A DNA stretch of 64,000 bases, from contig NZ_CP021112.1 in assembly GCF_002119765.1 (NCBI RefSeq), forward strand, positions 372,001 to 436,000. Direction: 5' to 3'. Below the pieces are notes generated by a model. That model was not told the DNA's origin, searched no databases, and saw only the letters and a list, made by a program, of their open reading frames with translations. The translations under genes and the position numbers were made by a program. The stretch is from Pseudorhodoplanes sinuspersici (GTDB lineage Bacteria; Pseudomonadota; Alphaproteobacteria; Rhizobiales; Xanthobacteraceae). This document shows, one piece after another, positions 1 to 10,354 of this stretch; positions within the stretch are counted from its first letter, which is position 1; every line of letters starts with the position of its first letter.

Positions 1-2586
1 CGCTTTCGCGTCGGCCCCGATAGTGCCGGCGCCAATCCCGGCCCCGCCTGCTATCGCCGCGGCGGGCCGCTCGCCGTCACCGATGCCAATGTCATGGTCG
101 GCAAGCTGTTGCCCGACTATTTTCCGAAAATCTTCGGCCCGCAGCAGGATCAGCCGCTCGATGCCGACACCGTGCGCGATGACTTTTCCGCACTCGCCAA
201 AGAGGTTGGCGACCGCAAGCCGGAAGATATCGCCGACGGCTTCATCAAGATCGCGGTCGAGAACATGGCCAATGCGATCAAGAAGATTTCCGTGCAGCGC
301 GGCTATGACGTCACGCGCTATGCGCTCAACTGTTTCGGCGGCGCCGGCGGCCAGCACGCCTGTCTCGTCGCCGATGCGCTCGGCATGACCAGCGTGCTGA
401 TCCACCCGTTCTCGTCGTTGCTCTCTGCCTACGGCATGGGCCTTGCCGACATTCGCGCAACGCGTCAGCAGGCGATCGAGGAGCCGCTCGGCAACAAAGC
501 GCTGGCCGCGCTGAAACGGATGGCCAAAAAACTCGGCAAGGACGTGAAGGATGAAGTCGCCGGCCAGGGCGTTGTCGCCAAAGCCATCGATGTGATCGTA
601 CGTGCTCATATCCGCTACGCCGGAACCGATACGGCCTTGGTGGTGAAAGCCGGGACCATACCGGAGATGACCCGCGCCTTCGAAAAAGCCCACAAGGCAC
701 AATTCGGCTTCATCGACCGGTCCAAACAACTCGTGATCGAAGCGGTTTCGGTCGAAGCCATCGGCGGCGGCGCGAAGTTCAAAGAGAAGGTGACGAAAAC
801 AACGCGCGGCAAACTCCCCTCGCCCGCACGCCGCACGACATTCTTTTCCGCGGGCAAATGGCACAAGGCCGCGGTCTATACGCGCGACCAGTTGAAGCCG
901 GGCCACAAGGTCAAAGGCCCCGCCATCGTCATCGAGCCGCACCAGACCATCGTGGTCGAGTCGGGCTGGCAGGCGGCGCTGACCGCCAAAAATCATCTCG
1001 TTCTCACGCGCATCGCAAAATTGAAGCGCCAGAGCGCGGTCGGCACCAAGGCCGATCCGGTGATGCTGGAAGTGTTCAACAATCTCTTCATGTCGATCGC
1101 CGAACAGATGGGTGTCGCGTTGCAGAACACCGCCTATTCGGTGAACATCAAGGAGCGGCTGGATTTCTCCTGCGCGGTGTTTTCCGGCGACGGCGCGCTG
1201 GTGGCGAACGCGCCGCATATGCCGGTGCATCTCGGTTCGATGGACCGCGCGGTCGAAACGATCATCCGCGAGAACAAGGGCAAAATCAAACCGGGCGATG
1301 TCTATGCCATCAACGCGCCCTATAATGGCGGCACGCATCTGCCGGATATCACAGTCTGCACGCCGGTGTTTGACAAAGGAAAGCGCAAGATCCTCTTCTG
1401 GGTCGCCTCCCGTGGCCACCATGCCGATGTCGGCGGCATCTCGCCGGGTTCGATGTCGCCCAACGCAACCACCATCGAGGAAGAAGGCGTCTATCTCGAC
1501 AATTTCAAGCTGGTCGATCGCGGCCGCTTCCGCGAGAAGGAAATCAGCACCGCGCTGACCGGTGCAAAATATCCCGCCCGCAATCCCACGCAGAATATCA
1601 ACGACCTGAAAGCGCAGATCGCCGCCAATGAGAAAGGCGTGCAGGAGCTCGCCAAGATGGTGGCGCAATTCTCGCTGCCGGTCGTGCAAGCTTACATGAA
1701 GCATGTGCAGGACAACGCCGCCGAAAGCGTGCGGCGCGTGATCGACAGGCTGCACGATGCAGAACTTTCCTACGAGATGGATCAGGGCACTGTGATCCGC
1801 GTGAGGATCACGGTCGACAAGAAGAAACGCGAGGCCACCGTCGATTTCACCGGCACCTCGCCACAGCAGCCGACAAACTTCAACGCACCCGAGCCGGTGA
1901 CGCGCGCTGCCGTGCTCTATGTCTTCCGCGTCATGGTCGACGACGACATTCCGATGAATGCAGGATGCCTGCGGCCGATCAACATCGTCATTCCGAAACA
2001 AACGATGCTGACGCCGGAATATCCGGCCGCCGTTGTCGCCGGCAATGTCGAAGTTTCGCAAGCCGTCACCAATTGCCTGTTTGGCGCTTTGGGGGCGCTT
2101 GCGGCGGCGCAGGGCACGATGAACAATCTCAATTTCGGCAATGCCCGCTATCAATATTACGAGACGATCTGCTCCGGCTCGCCGGCGGGGCCGGGCTTCA
2201 ACGGCACCGATGCCGTGCACACGCACATGACCAACACCCGCCTCACCGATCCGGAAATTCTGGAATTCCGCTATCCAGTGCTGCTGGAGGATTTCCACAT
2301 CCGCAAAGGCTCGGGCGGCCGCGGCCAATGGCATGCGGGCGACGGCATCCGCCGCACCATCCGTTTCCTTGAAGAGATGGAATGCACGATCCTGTCCGGC
2401 CATCGCCGCGTGCGACCATTCGGTCTCGCCGGCGGCGAAGCCGGTCAGGTCGGCGAGAATGCGGTTCGGCGGAAGGATGGACGCGTCGAAATTTTGAAAG
2501 GCTGCGACGCCACCACGATCGATGCCGATGAGGCGATCATCATCCAGACGCCGACGGCTGGTGGATACGGGAAAACGTCGGCATAA
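1..2586 (+). CDS. Fused hydantoinase/5-oxoprolinase (HyuA-HyuB), 5' end outside window
   Basis: The reading frame is open from the first base of the window, so the N-terminal actin-like part of HyuA is cut off. The first visible residues ([15 protein letters not shown]) match the conserved HyuA segment. HyuA continues to about nt 1030. From about nt 1046 the same polypeptide becomes HyuB ([17 protein letters not shown], then [11 protein letters not shown] and [11 protein letters not shown]), running to the stop at 2584-2586. A and B halves on one chain are typical of ATP-dependent 5-oxoprolinase. Related hydantoinase or acetone-carboxylase-like enzymes are usually split, so cleavage of 5-oxoproline or another cyclic amide is the likely reaction. 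The substrate cannot be read from sequence. A perfect hairpin terminator follows the stop. Confidence 0.9.
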   Translation, partial: RFRVGPDSAGANPGPACYRRGGPLAVTDANVMVGKLLPDYFPKIFGPQQDQPLDADTVRDDFSALAKEVGDRKPEDIADGFIKIAVENMANAIKKISVQRGYDVTRYALNCFGGAGGQHACLVADALGMTSVLIHPFSSLLSAYGMGLADIRATRQQAIEEPLGNKALAALKRMAKKLGKDVKDEVAGQGVVAKAIDVIVRAHIRYAGTDTALVVKAGTIPEMTRAFEKAHKAQFGFIDRSKQLVIEAVSVEAIGGGAKFKEKVTKTTRGKLPSPARRTTFFSAGKWHKAAVYTRDQLKPGHKVKGPAIVIEPHQTIVVESGWQAALTAKNHLVLTRIAKLKRQSAVGTKADPVMLEVFNNLFMSIAEQMGVALQNTAYSVNIKERLDFSCAVFSGDGALVANAPHMPVHLGSMDRAVETIIRENKGKIKPGDVYAINAPYNGGTHLPDITVCTPVFDKGKRKILFWVASRGHHADVGGISPGSMSPNATTIEEEGVYLDNFKLVDRGRFREKEISTALTGAKYPARNPTQNINDLKAQIAANEKGVQELAKMVAQFSLPVVQAYMKHVQDNAAESVRRVIDRLHDAELSYEMDQGTVIRVRITVDKKKREATVDFTGTSPQQPTNFNAPEPVTRAAVLYVFRVMVDDDIPMNAGCLRPINIVIPKQTMLTPEYPAAVVAGNVEVSQAVTNCLFGALGALAAAQGTMNNLNFGNARYQYYETICSGSPAGPGFNGTDAVHTHMTNTRLTDPEILEFRYPVLLEDFHIRKGSGGRGQWHAGDGIRRTIRFLEEMECTILSGHRRVRPFGLAGGEAGQVGENAVRRKDGRVEILKGCDATTIDADEAIIIQTPTAGGYGKTSA

Positions 2587-2589
2587 GTT

Positions 2590-2625
2590 TGTGCGATCGC
2601 CAGACGGCGATCGCACATTGTTTCA
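2590..2625 (+). terminator. Intrinsic terminator after the hydantoinase gene
   Basis: A perfect 12-bp stem (TGTGCGATCGCC at 2590-2601 with its complement at 2606-2617) closes a 4-nt loop and is followed by a T-rich tract. It begins 3 nt after the stop codon. The next gene lies on the opposite strand, so the hairpin may serve both directions. Confidence 0.8.
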
Positions 2626-2650
2626 GTTTCACGAGAGTGAGCGGATCAGA

Positions 2651-2959
2651 TCAATAGCCGCGGTACGGCTTGCAGAGTCCGGACTGCACAGTAAAGCCCT
2701 TCGGGCAAGTTCCGCGCGGTCCCGGATAATATTGCGGCTTGCCCCAGCGATCAGGCCCGGCATAAGCGAAGCTGCGCGGCGCATAACGCGGCGGTGGAGC
2801 CATATAACGCGGCGCAACCACGACTGGCGGGGCCGCGCGCGCCGGCACACAGCGATATCCATTGTAGTACCAGCCGCGACCACAGCCGTCGCGCGCCTCG
2901 GCCACGCCGGCAAATGCCGCGACCGCTGCGAGTGCAAGCAATAGCTTTCGCATATCCAT
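2651..2959 (-). CDS. Small secreted protein of the GCG-CRPN type
   Basis: This 102-residue protein has a clear signal peptide (MDMRKLLLALAAVAAFAGVAEA) with cleavage expected after AEA. The mature part starts DGCGRGWYYNGYRC, then has a Pro/Tyr/Arg-rich middle and a C-terminal CPKGFTVQSGLCKPY segment. Four cysteines in two pairs suggest disulfides in the periplasm. The GCG...C start matches small exported proteins common in Rhizobiales. No function is established. Confidence 0.75.
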   Translation of the reverse strand: MDMRKLLLALAAVAAFAGVAEARDGCGRGWYYNGYRCVPARAAPPVVVAPRYMAPPPRYAPRSFAYAGPDRWGKPQYYPGPRGTCPKGFTVQSGLCKPYRGY

Positions 2960-3069
2960 TCGAGTCCTTTATTCCAATCGCTCTGGGTGCATTAGCCAGA
3001 CACGGATGAATGCCACCTAAATGCGACTGCGGCAGAATGCAGCAGCCGCGATGGAATTCGCAACCTCGA

Positions 3070-3984
3070 TCAGTGCGACTCGTCGTCGGCTCCTTCGCCC
3101 GTCTCGATCTGCAGCGTCGGATGCGCGATGCCGAAGCGTTCGCGCAGTTCATGCGCGGCCTCTTTGAAAAACGTATTGCCGGGATGACCGCCCGGCATCA
3201 CGAGGTGCGCGGTCAGCGCGACCTCGTTAGTGCTCATGCCCCAGACATGAACATGATGCGCACGCGTGACGCCGGGCAATTGCTCAAGGCAGGCTTTCAC
3301 CTTTGACAGCTCGATATGCGCAGGCACACCCGCCAGCGCGAGATTGATCGAGTCGCGCAGCAATCCCCATGTCGACCACAATACGATGGCGACGATGACA
3401 AGACTGGTCACCGGATCGAGCCACAGCCATCCGGTCAGCATCATCGCCGCGCCGGCGATGACGACACCGAGCGATACGCCGGCATCGGCCACCATGTGCA
3501 GATAGGCGCCGCGGATATTGAGATCGGTCTTGCGTCCCGACACGAACAGCCAGGCGGTGAAGCCGTTCACCAGGATGCCGATCCCAGCAACGACGATCAC
3601 GGTCATGCCTTCGATCGGCTTGGGCTCCGAAAAGCGCCCAATCGCTTCCCACGCAATGGCTCCGCACGCAAAGATCAGCAGCAGGGCATTGCCGAGTGCG
3701 GCGAGGATCGACGAACTGCGCAAGCCGTACGTGAAGCGCTCGGTCGGCGGACGCTTGGCCAGCACCGCCGCGCCCCATGCGACCAGCAGGCCGATCACAT
3801 CGCCGAGGTTGTGCCCGGCATCCGCCAACAGAGCTGTGGAGTTGGAGATGACGCCGAAGATCGCCTCGATAACAACGAAGCCAAGATTGAGCGCGGTGCC
3901 GAGCGCAAAGGCAAAGCCGAAATCCTTCGGCGCATGCGAATGGCTGTGCGAATGGTCGCCGGCGGCGTGGGTGTGATCGTGCAT
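3070..3984 (-). CDS. Cation diffusion facilitator (CzcD/ZitB-type metal/H+ antiporter)
   Basis: A 304-residue inner-membrane protein with the CDF architecture: a His-rich N-terminus (HDHTHAAGDHSHSHSH), six predicted membrane segments and a cytoplasmic C-terminal domain. The metal-site motif DAGHNLGD lies in TM2 and HMVADAG in TM5, giving the expected HxxxD/DxxxD-like ligands. The HVWGMSTNEVALTAHLV region is the conserved start of the C-terminal dimerisation domain. Members export Zn2+, Co2+ or Cd2+. Specificity cannot be assigned here. A palindromic repeat lies immediately upstream of the start codon. Confidence 0.9.
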   Translation of the reverse strand: MHDHTHAAGDHSHSHSHAPKDFGFAFALGTALNLGFVVIEAIFGVISNSTALLADAGHNLGDVIGLLVAWGAAVLAKRPPTERFTYGLRSSSILAALGNALLLIFACGAIAWEAIGRFSEPKPIEGMTVIVVAGIGILVNGFTAWLFVSGRKTDLNIRGAYLHMVADAGVSLGVVIAGAAMMLTGWLWLDPVTSLVIVAIVLWSTWGLLRDSINLALAGVPAHIELSKVKACLEQLPGVTRAHHVHVWGMSTNEVALTAHLVMPGGHPGNTFFKEAAHELRERFGIAHPTLQIETGEGADDESH

Positions 3985-3997
3985 GCTAAATCTCCGC

Positions 3998-4093
3998 CCT
4001 CATCCTGAGGAGCATTGCGGAGCAATGCGTCTCGAAGGACAAGGACGACCACATCCTTCGAGACGGCAGCTTCGCAGCCTCCTCAGGATAAGG
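3998..4093. repeat. Palindromic intergenic repeat (CATCCTGAGGAG family)
   Basis: The outer arms CATCCTGAGGAG (from 4001) and CTCCTCAGGAT (to about 4089) are inverted. Inside them CGTCTCGAAGGA pairs with TCCTTCGAGACG. Similar elements are very common between genes in Bradyrhizobium-like genomes. It fills the gap between the CDF and extensin genes. Confidence 0.7.
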
Positions 4094-4119
4094 CCGAACA
4101 AAGGTCGGCGAGTATAACA

Positions 4120-5559
4120 TCAATGCGCCGGCCGTGGCCCGTCGTCCTCGATCCAATCGTCGTCATCCGCCGACAGGATGTTGCGGACCTTCGACTTTTT
4201 CTTCGGACCGCCATTGAGCGAGGCGCGGCGCGTTTTGCCGACCGAGCCGGTGACGCCGGGATCGGGCCGCCAGGCATAACCCCGCTCCTTGGCCACACGC
4301 GCCGCAACTACATCGCCTGGAATCTGATCGGGATTGCAGATCTTGTGACCGCTGGCGCGCCGCATCAGATCGACGTGGATGTGGTCGTAGTGAAAGCGGT
4401 TGGAGCCCGGCGCCAGCACGGTGTTGAACTGATCGCAGGCTGCACCCTGCACGTCGCGCAGGAAGCCCTGCTCTTCCGGCGATCCTTTCCAGCCGTTCTT
4501 CACGGTGATGCGCCGCCCGTCCGCCAAGACGAAAGACGCGATATCGAGCGCATTGCCGAAGGCATGCTCGGAAATGCGCGCCCCGCGCTGACCGTTCATG
4601 CCGCGGCAGGAATAGGCGGAAATCTGCCGGATCTCCGTGACCGGCTGGCGAAACCAGCGCTGCGCCGCCGGCTGCACCGAATCCAGAATCCAGCGATCGA
4701 GCGCGGAAACGATCGGACAGGCGAGCGTCGCCGCCGGCTTGATCTCGACAGGACCAACAGCAGCGACGGCGCCGCCGAGCGGCACAGACATCGGTGCCGA
4801 TGCTTGCGACGGCATGCCACGGAATGGCGGTTGCGCAGGCTGCCGCGGCATTGCGGATGCAGTCGCACGCCTTGTCCGCACGGGCTCATGATCGAGCGGC
4901 GGTGGCGCATCGTAGACCGATGAACGGCGTGAACCGGTCGACGGCACGCGGCCGTAGTCCGGCTGCGCATCCGGCGAGCCCGCGCGCATATAATCGTCCT
5001 GCAGGCTTGCCGACCCTGAGCGCGTATGATCGCTCTGCGCATCGGGCGGACCGGCGCGATCGTAGATGCCGCCGCCGGATGGCGGCGTGATCGGCATCGG
5101 TGCGCCCGCATTGGATGAAAGCGGCTGACGTTGCACCGGCGCCGGCCGCATCGGATTCGAATATTGCTGCTCGCCGGGATAAACCTGCTGCGGCGATGGC
5201 GGCGGTGTGTAGCGCGGCTCGTTCGTGACCGGCCAGCGCTGCGCCCCCCCATTCGATGAACCGGCATTGGGAACATCGCCAGGCGGACGCAAGTCGCCGG
5301 AATAGCTCAGCATCGGGCTGTCGCCGAGCGCCGCCACCTTCATCGGGAAATCGGCGCCGCACATGCCCGGTCCATTGATCGGTTCGATCCGGACGATGGT
5401 GCCGCTCTCCTTCACAGCACCCGATTTCAGGCAGGCTAGCTCGGCCTCCTTCCGCCACGGGTCGCGCTGCATAAGATAATGGCCGGCGCACCCCGCCAGC
5501 GCGAGCACGCACGACAATCCAACGCACAAACGCCAATGATTACGCAATACCCGCCACAT
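4120..5559 (-). CDS. Extensin-like C-terminal domain lipoprotein
   Basis: A 479-residue exported protein. The N-terminus has a hydrophobic segment ending in the lipobox LAGC, so it is probably an outer-envelope lipoprotein. Residues about 30-80 (ELACLKSGAVKES, GPGMCGADFP) start the family region. A long Pro/Arg/Ser-rich low-complexity linker follows (about 90-260). The extensin-like C domain (about 280-440) carries SAYSCRGMNGQRGARISEHA and HYDHIHVDLMRR. The SEHAFGNALD and H-x-D-H-x-H pattern resembles D-Ala-D-Ala/endopeptidase metal sites, so a murein-related role is an inference. The short basic C-terminus is probably disordered. Confidence 0.85.
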   Translation of the reverse strand: MWRVLRNHWRLCVGLSCVLALAGCAGHYLMQRDPWRKEAELACLKSGAVKESGTIVRIEPINGPGMCGADFPMKVAALGDSPMLSYSGDLRPPGDVPNAGSSNGGAQRWPVTNEPRYTPPPSPQQVYPGEQQYSNPMRPAPVQRQPLSSNAGAPMPITPPSGGGIYDRAGPPDAQSDHTRSGSASLQDDYMRAGSPDAQPDYGRVPSTGSRRSSVYDAPPPLDHEPVRTRRATASAMPRQPAQPPFRGMPSQASAPMSVPLGGAVAAVGPVEIKPAATLACPIVSALDRWILDSVQPAAQRWFRQPVTEIRQISAYSCRGMNGQRGARISEHAFGNALDIASFVLADGRRITVKNGWKGSPEEQGFLRDVQGAACDQFNTVLAPGSNRFHYDHIHVDLMRRASGHKICNPDQIPGDVVAARVAKERGYAWRPDPGVTGSVGKTRRASLNGGPKKKSKVRNILSADDDDWIEDDGPRPAH

Positions 5560-5699
5560 GAAGCGGACAATGCGAAGCTGACCGTTAACGGGTCATCAAC
5601 CGCGTCGGAACGGTATTTCTTATCGTTACCAAAATATCACTGTCCCTTGACCTCGCCGCCCGCTTGCGATCACGTCCGCCCGCAAAAGGGGAAACTGGA

Positions 5700-5924
5700 A
5701 TGGATTGGCGGGTTCGGGCACTGACCGCGATGTTCATGACCGCCGTGATGGTGGCGATGGTGACGCTGATCGTCACCTGGCTGAATCTCGGGTTCGATCC
5801 GGACTTCATGCGGCAATGGGGCAAAGCCTTTCTCATCGCCTGGCCGATCGCGGCGATGACCGGGTTTTTCGTGATGCCGGGGGCACGCGGGTTGGCCGAA
5901 CGGATGGTCCAAAAAAGAAATTAG
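5700..5924 (+). CDS. DUF2798 small membrane protein
   Basis: A 74-residue protein with two hydrophobic segments (LTAMFMTAVMVAMVTLIVTW and AFLIAWPIAAMTGFFVM), the layout of the DUF2798 family. The ATG at 5700 is preferred over an in-frame TTG at 5664 because AAGGGG lies at a good distance before it. No function is known for the family. An AT-rich gap of about 260 nt follows in which no gene is seen. Confidence 0.7.
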   Translation: MDWRVRALTAMFMTAVMVAMVTLIVTWLNLGFDPDFMRQWGKAFLIAWPIAAMTGFFVMPGARGLAERMVQKRN

Positions 5925-6188
5925 ATCTGCCGCCAGTCGTTAAACCGAAAATTTACAATTTTTGATTGCAATCTATTGCGGTGCGTTAACGAGTAAAATC
6001 AATGACTTAGCGGCGCTGATCACAGGCCCGTGAATTTTTTTTACATAGAAATTTCAGCGACTTAGCACGAATTCACGCATCATTTCGAAGTGTTACGCTG
6101 GCACTTTTGCGCAACTCGCGCGTTGGGGGCTTCGAGTTCTTCTGACCATCTGTTAACCTTTGTTCCAATGACAGCGAAGGGAGGCCTT

Positions 6189-6272
6189 ATGGACCTTACC
6201 TTGAAACTCAACGTCCTGGCTGTCTTCGCCGTGTTCGCCTTCGTGGGCGCGGTGTTGCTGGGAGCGTTCTGA
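6189..6272 (+). CDS. 27-residue single-pass membrane peptide
   Basis: The reading frame encodes MDLTLKLNVLAVFAVFAFVG plus seven residues, almost entirely hydrophobic. A near-perfect Shine-Dalgarno (GGGAGG, 6179-6184) precedes the ATG, and a terminator-like hairpin follows about 70 nt downstream. It thus has ribosome-binding site, start, stop and terminator of its own. A very short membrane peptide is the likely product. Its function is unknown. Confidence 0.5.
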   Translation: MDLTLKLNVLAVFAVFAFVGAVLLGAF

Positions 6273-6338
6273 TTTCGGGTGTGACCCTATAAGACCAACA
6301 AACGCCGCGCGCGTATCTTGGCGGCGAGAGTTCACCGG

Positions 6339-6378
6339 ACACCGGAGCGGGATTCATCCCCTCCGGTGTTCGTGTTTT
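6339..6378 (+). terminator. Intrinsic terminator after the small membrane peptide
   Basis: ACACCGGAG (6339-6347) pairs perfectly with CTCCGGTGT (6361-6369). An inner GGG/CCC extends the stem, and TTCGTGTTTTT follows. Confidence 0.65.
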
Positions 6379-6492
6379 TGGGCTTTGACATTTCGGTCGA
6401 GAGGCAAGCATGCGAGCCGGAATCAGGGAAAACAGGCACTCGCGCCACCGATTCCGGGGCCGATCCGCCGTAAACTCCCGAAATGGCCGCTT

Positions 6493-9400
6493 CTACGCCG
6501 CCTTCGACTTATCCGTGACCTTGGCCTGCGCCAGCGGATCGTAGTTCAGCACCGGCGCCAGCCAGCGTTCGCATTCGGCGACACTCCAGCCCTTGCGGCG
6601 GGCATAGTCTTCCACCTGATCGCGCTCGATCTTGCCCACACCGAAATAGTGGCTCTGCGGGTGGCTGAAATAGAGCCCGCAAACCGAAGCGCCCGGCCAC
6701 ATGGCGAAGCTCTCGGTCAGCGAGATGCCGATACGCTCACCATCGATCAGCTTGAACAGCGTGTCCTTCTCGGTGTGGTCAGGCTGCGCCGGATAGCCCG
6801 GCGCCGGACGGATGCCCTGGTAGCTCTCCGCGATCAGCTCGGCCGGCGTGAATTTCTCGTCCGGCGCATAACCCCAGAATTCCTTACGCACGCGCTCGTG
6901 CAGATGCTCGGCAAAGGCTTCGGCGAGGCGATCGGCCAAAGCCGACATCATGATCGCCGAATAATCGTCATTCGCGCGCTTGAAACGGTTGGCGATGACA
7001 TCTTCGCCAATGCCCGCGGTGACGGCGAAGGCACCGACGTGATCCAGCACGCTGCCTGACTTCGGTGCGACGAAATCGGCAATCGAGACATTCGGCCGCC
7101 CGTCGCGCCGCGCAATCTGCTGACGCAGGCCATGCAGCGTGGCGATCTGTGATCGCCCTGCTTCGTCATACACGCGAATGTCGTCGCCATCCCGTGCCGC
7201 CGGCCAGAAGCCGATCACCGCCGAAGCCTGCACCCATTGCTCGTCGACGATCTGCTTCAGCATCGCCTGCGCATCGTTGAACAGCGAGCGCGCAGCCTCA
7301 CCGTATTTCTCGTCATTGAGAATGGTCGGATAGCGGCCGGTCAATTCCCATGTCGAGAAGAATGGAGTCCAGTCGATATAATCGACCAGCTCTGCCAGCG
7401 GATAATTCTGCAGCACCTTGGTGCCGAGGAATTGCGGTTTCGGCGCCAGCGCCTGCGCCGGATCGAGCTTCAGCGCATTGCCTTTTGCTTCGGCGAACGA
7501 CAGCCGCTTCTTGTCCTCCTGCCCGCGCGCATGCGCGGCTGCGATCTGCGCATATTCCGCCCGCGTGCTCTCGACATAGGCCGCCCGGCCGTCTTTCGAC
7601 ATCAGCGCTTGCGCCACGCCGACCGCACGGCTGGCATCGGTGACATAGACGGCCTGGCCGTTGCGATAATTCGGATGGATCTTCACCGCCGTATGCACGC
7701 GGCTGGTGGTCGCGCCGCCGATCAGCAGCGGCAGATCGAAATTCTGCCGTTCCATCTCCGCCGCGACATGGCACATCTCGTCGAGCGAGGGCGTGATCAG
7801 CCCTGACAATCCGATCAGGTCGACCTGCAGCTCGCGCGCGGTCTCCAGGATCTTGGCCGCCGGCACCATGACGCCGAGATCGATCACCTCGTAATTGTTG
7901 CACTGGAGCACGACGCCGACGATGTTCTTGCCGATGTCATGCACATCGCCTTTCACCGTCGCCATCAGGATCTTGCCGTTGGAATTGCTCTGGCCTTTGT
8001 CGTTCGCGGCCTTCTCCGCTTCCATGAACGGCATGAGATAGGCGACCGCCTGTTTCATCACGCGCGCGGATTTAACCACCTGCGGCAGGAACATCTTGCC
8101 AGAGCCGAACAGGTCGCCGACAACGTTCATGCCGTCCATCAGCGGGCCTTCGATCACGTCGAGCGGACGATTCGCCTCCAGCCGCGCCGCTTCGGTATCT
8201 TCAGTGATGAAATCGGTGATACCGTGCACCAATGCATGCGACAGCCGCTTGCCCACAGGCCATTCGCGCCAGGCGAGATCGGCTTCCGCTTTCTCGCGGG
8301 TCTGTCCGAAGAAACGCTTGGCAATGTCGAGCAGCCGTTCCGCAGCGTCCTCGCGGCGATTGAGCACCACGTCCTCGCAGGCCTCGCGCAGTTCCGCATC
8401 GAGGTCGTCATACACTGCCATCTGCGCCGCATTGACGATGCCCATATCCATGCCGGCCTTGATGGCGTGATACAGGAACACCGAATGCATCGCCTCGCGC
8501 ACCGGCTCGTTGCCGCGGAACGAGAACGACAAATTCGAGACGCCGCCCGACACGTGCGCATGCGGCAGGTTCTCACGGACGAACCGCGCCCCCTCGATGA
8601 AGGCGACGCCGTAATTGTTGTGTTCCTCGATGCCGGTCGCCACCGCGAAGATATTCGGGTCGAAAATGATGTCTTCCGGCGGAAAGCCGACCTCGTTGAC
8701 AAGGATGTCATAGGCGCGGGCGCAGATCTCGGTCTTGCGCTCGATGGTATCGGCCTGTCCCTTTTCATCGAACGCCATCACCACCACCGCAGCACCATAG
8801 CGGCGCACGATCTTCGCATGATGGATGAAGGCGTCGACACCTTCTTTCATCGAGATCGAATTGACGATGCACTTGCCCTGAACGCATTTCAGGCCGGCCT
8901 CGATCACCTGGAATTTCGATGAATCGATCATGATCGGCACGCGCGCGATGTCCGGCTCGGCGGCGATCAGATTGAGGAAGGTCACCATCGCCTGTTCGGA
9001 ATCGAGCAGGCCTTCGTCCATGTTAACGTCGATGATCTGCGCGCCGTTTTCCACCTGATCGCGGGCGATGGCGAGACCGGCATTGTAGTCGCCATTGGTG
9101 ATCAATTTCCGGAATTTCGCCGAGCCGGTGACATTGGTGCGCTCGCCGACATTCACGAACGGGATTTCCGGCGTCAGCGTGAATGGCTCGAGTCCGGAAA
9201 GCCGCAACCGCCGTTCGGTCACCGGGATCGCGCGCGGCTTCTTGTCGGCCACCGCTTGCGCGATGGCGCGCATATGATCCGGTGTCGTACCGCAGCAGCC
9301 GCCGACGATATTCACAAGACCCGACGCTGCAAACTCCGCAAGGAGCCCGGCCATGTGCGCGGGGCTCTCGTCATACATCCCGAATTCGTTCGGCAGGCCG

Positions 9401-10236
9401 GCATTCGGATAGGCACAGGTGAGCGTATCGGCGACCTGACTGAGCTCGTCCATGTGCGCGCGCATTTCCTTGGCACCGAGCGCGCAGTTCAGACCGACCG
9501 AGAGCGGCGCGGCATGACGGACCGAATTCCAGAACGCTTCCGGCGTCTGCCCCGCAAGCATGCGGCCCGACAGATCGGTGATGGTTCCGGAGATCATCAC
9601 CGGGATCTTTTCACCGCGCGCTTCTTCCAGCTCGGCAATCGCGTACAGCGCAGCTTTAGCATTGAGCGTGTCGAAAATGGTCTCTAGCAGAAGCAGATCG
9701 ACGCCGCCTTCCAGCAGAGCCTTCGCCTGTTGGGCATAGGCATCCTTCAATTCGTCGAAGGTGACCGCACGAAAGCCCGGATTGTTGACGTCGGGCGACA
9801 GCGAGGCGGTGCGATTGGTCGGGCCCATCGCGCCGGCGACAAAACGCTGTTTGCCGTCCTCCTTCCGCGCGATCGCCGCGGCCTCGCGCACAAGAACGGC
9901 AGAGGCGCGGTTCAGCTCCGGCACCAGCCCTTCCATGCCGTAATCGGCCTGCGCGATCACGGTCGATGAAAAGGTGTTGGTGGAAACGATGTCGGCGCCG
10001 GCCCGAAAATAGGCGAGATGGATGTCGCGCACGGCATCGCCCTGCGTCAACGTCAATAGATCGTTGTTGCCGCGCACGTCGCGATGCCAGAGCTTGAAGC
10101 GGCTGTTCCGGAATGCCGCCTCGTCGAACTTGTGCTGCTGCAGCATCGTGCCCATGCCGCCATCGAGCAGCAGAATGCGCTCGGATGCGAGGGAGCGGAG
10201 GGCGGTTTCGGCGGGGGATGATTTCAGAGAGGTCAC
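6493..10236 (-). CDS. metH: Cobalamin-dependent methionine synthase MetH
   Basis: About 1,247 residues, full length for MetH. It transfers the methyl group from 5-methyltetrahydrofolate to homocysteine via cobalamin. Domains in order: homocysteine-binding barrel (LLDGGMGTM near the start, zinc cysteine motif [10 protein letters not shown] near residue 320), pterin-binding domain ([12 protein letters not shown]), B12 cap and Rossmann domain with the cobalt-ligating DVHDIGKNI, and a C-terminal reactivation domain ([15 protein letters not shown]). A GTG at 10236 with GGGAG upstream is the likely start. An in-frame ATG lies five codons earlier at 10251. It is the last gene of the ArsR-metF-metH operon, separated from metF by a palindromic repeat. 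No B12 riboswitch is seen ahead of it. Confidence 0.97.
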   Translation of the reverse strand: MTSLKSSPAETALRSLASERILLLDGGMGTMLQQHKFDEAAFRNSRFKLWHRDVRGNNDLLTLTQGDAVRDIHLAYFRAGADIVSTNTFSSTVIAQADYGMEGLVPELNRASAVLVREAAAIARKEDGKQRFVAGAMGPTNRTASLSPDVNNPGFRAVTFDELKDAYAQQAKALLEGGVDLLLLETIFDTLNAKAALYAIAELEEARGEKIPVMISGTITDLSGRMLAGQTPEAFWNSVRHAAPLSVGLNCALGAKEMRAHMDELSQVADTLTCAYPNAGLPNEFGMYDESPAHMAGLLAEFAASGLVNIVGGCCGTTPDHMRAIAQAVADKKPRAIPVTERRLRLSGLEPFTLTPEIPFVNVGERTNVTGSAKFRKLITNGDYNAGLAIARDQVENGAQIIDVNMDEGLLDSEQAMVTFLNLIAAEPDIARVPIMIDSSKFQVIEAGLKCVQGKCIVNSISMKEGVDAFIHHAKIVRRYGAAVVVMAFDEKGQADTIERKTEICARAYDILVNEVGFPPEDIIFDPNIFAVATGIEEHNNYGVAFIEGARFVRENLPHAHVSGGVSNLSFSFRGNEPVREAMHSVFLYHAIKAGMDMGIVNAAQMAVYDDLDAELREACEDVVLNRREDAAERLLDIAKRFFGQTREKAEADLAWREWPVGKRLSHALVHGITDFITEDTEAARLEANRPLDVIEGPLMDGMNVVGDLFGSGKMFLPQVVKSARVMKQAVAYLMPFMEAEKAANDKGQSNSNGKILMATVKGDVHDIGKNIVGVVLQCNNYEVIDLGVMVPAAKILETARELQVDLIGLSGLITPSLDEMCHVAAEMERQNFDLPLLIGGATTSRVHTAVKIHPNYRNGQAVYVTDASRAVGVAQALMSKDGRAAYVESTRAEYAQIAAAHARGQEDKKRLSFAEAKGNALKLDPAQALAPKPQFLGTKVLQNYPLAELVDYIDWTPFFSTWELTGRYPTILNDEKYGEAARSLFNDAQAMLKQIVDEQWVQASAVIGFWPAARDGDDIRVYDEAGRSQIATLHGLRQQIARRDGRPNVSIADFVAPKSGSVLDHVGAFAVTAGIGEDVIANRFKRANDDYSAIMMSALADRLAEAFAEHLHERVRKEFWGYAPDEKFTPAELIAESYQGIRPAPGYPAQPDHTEKDTLFKLIDGERIGISLTESFAMWPGASVCGLYFSHPQSHYFGVGKIERDQVEDYARRKGWSVAECERWLAPVLNYDPLAQAKVTDKSKAA

Positions 10237-10255
10237 TATCGACTCCCACATACTC

Positions 10256-10342
10256 TGTCATGCCCGGCCTTGTGCCGAGCATCCACGTCTTTCTTGAAAG
10301 CAAAATCGCGGATGGCCGGGCCAAGCCCGGCCATGACGACAA
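10256..10342. repeat. Palindromic repeat between metF and metH
   Basis: TCATGCCCGGCCTTG at the left and AAGCCCGGCCATGA at the right are inverted arms around CATCCACGTCTTTCTTGAAAG. This repeat type is widespread between genes in Bradyrhizobium relatives and often gives false ORFs. It sits inside the metF-metH operon. Confidence 0.75.
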
Positions 10343-10354
10343 AGCGGCGACAAA

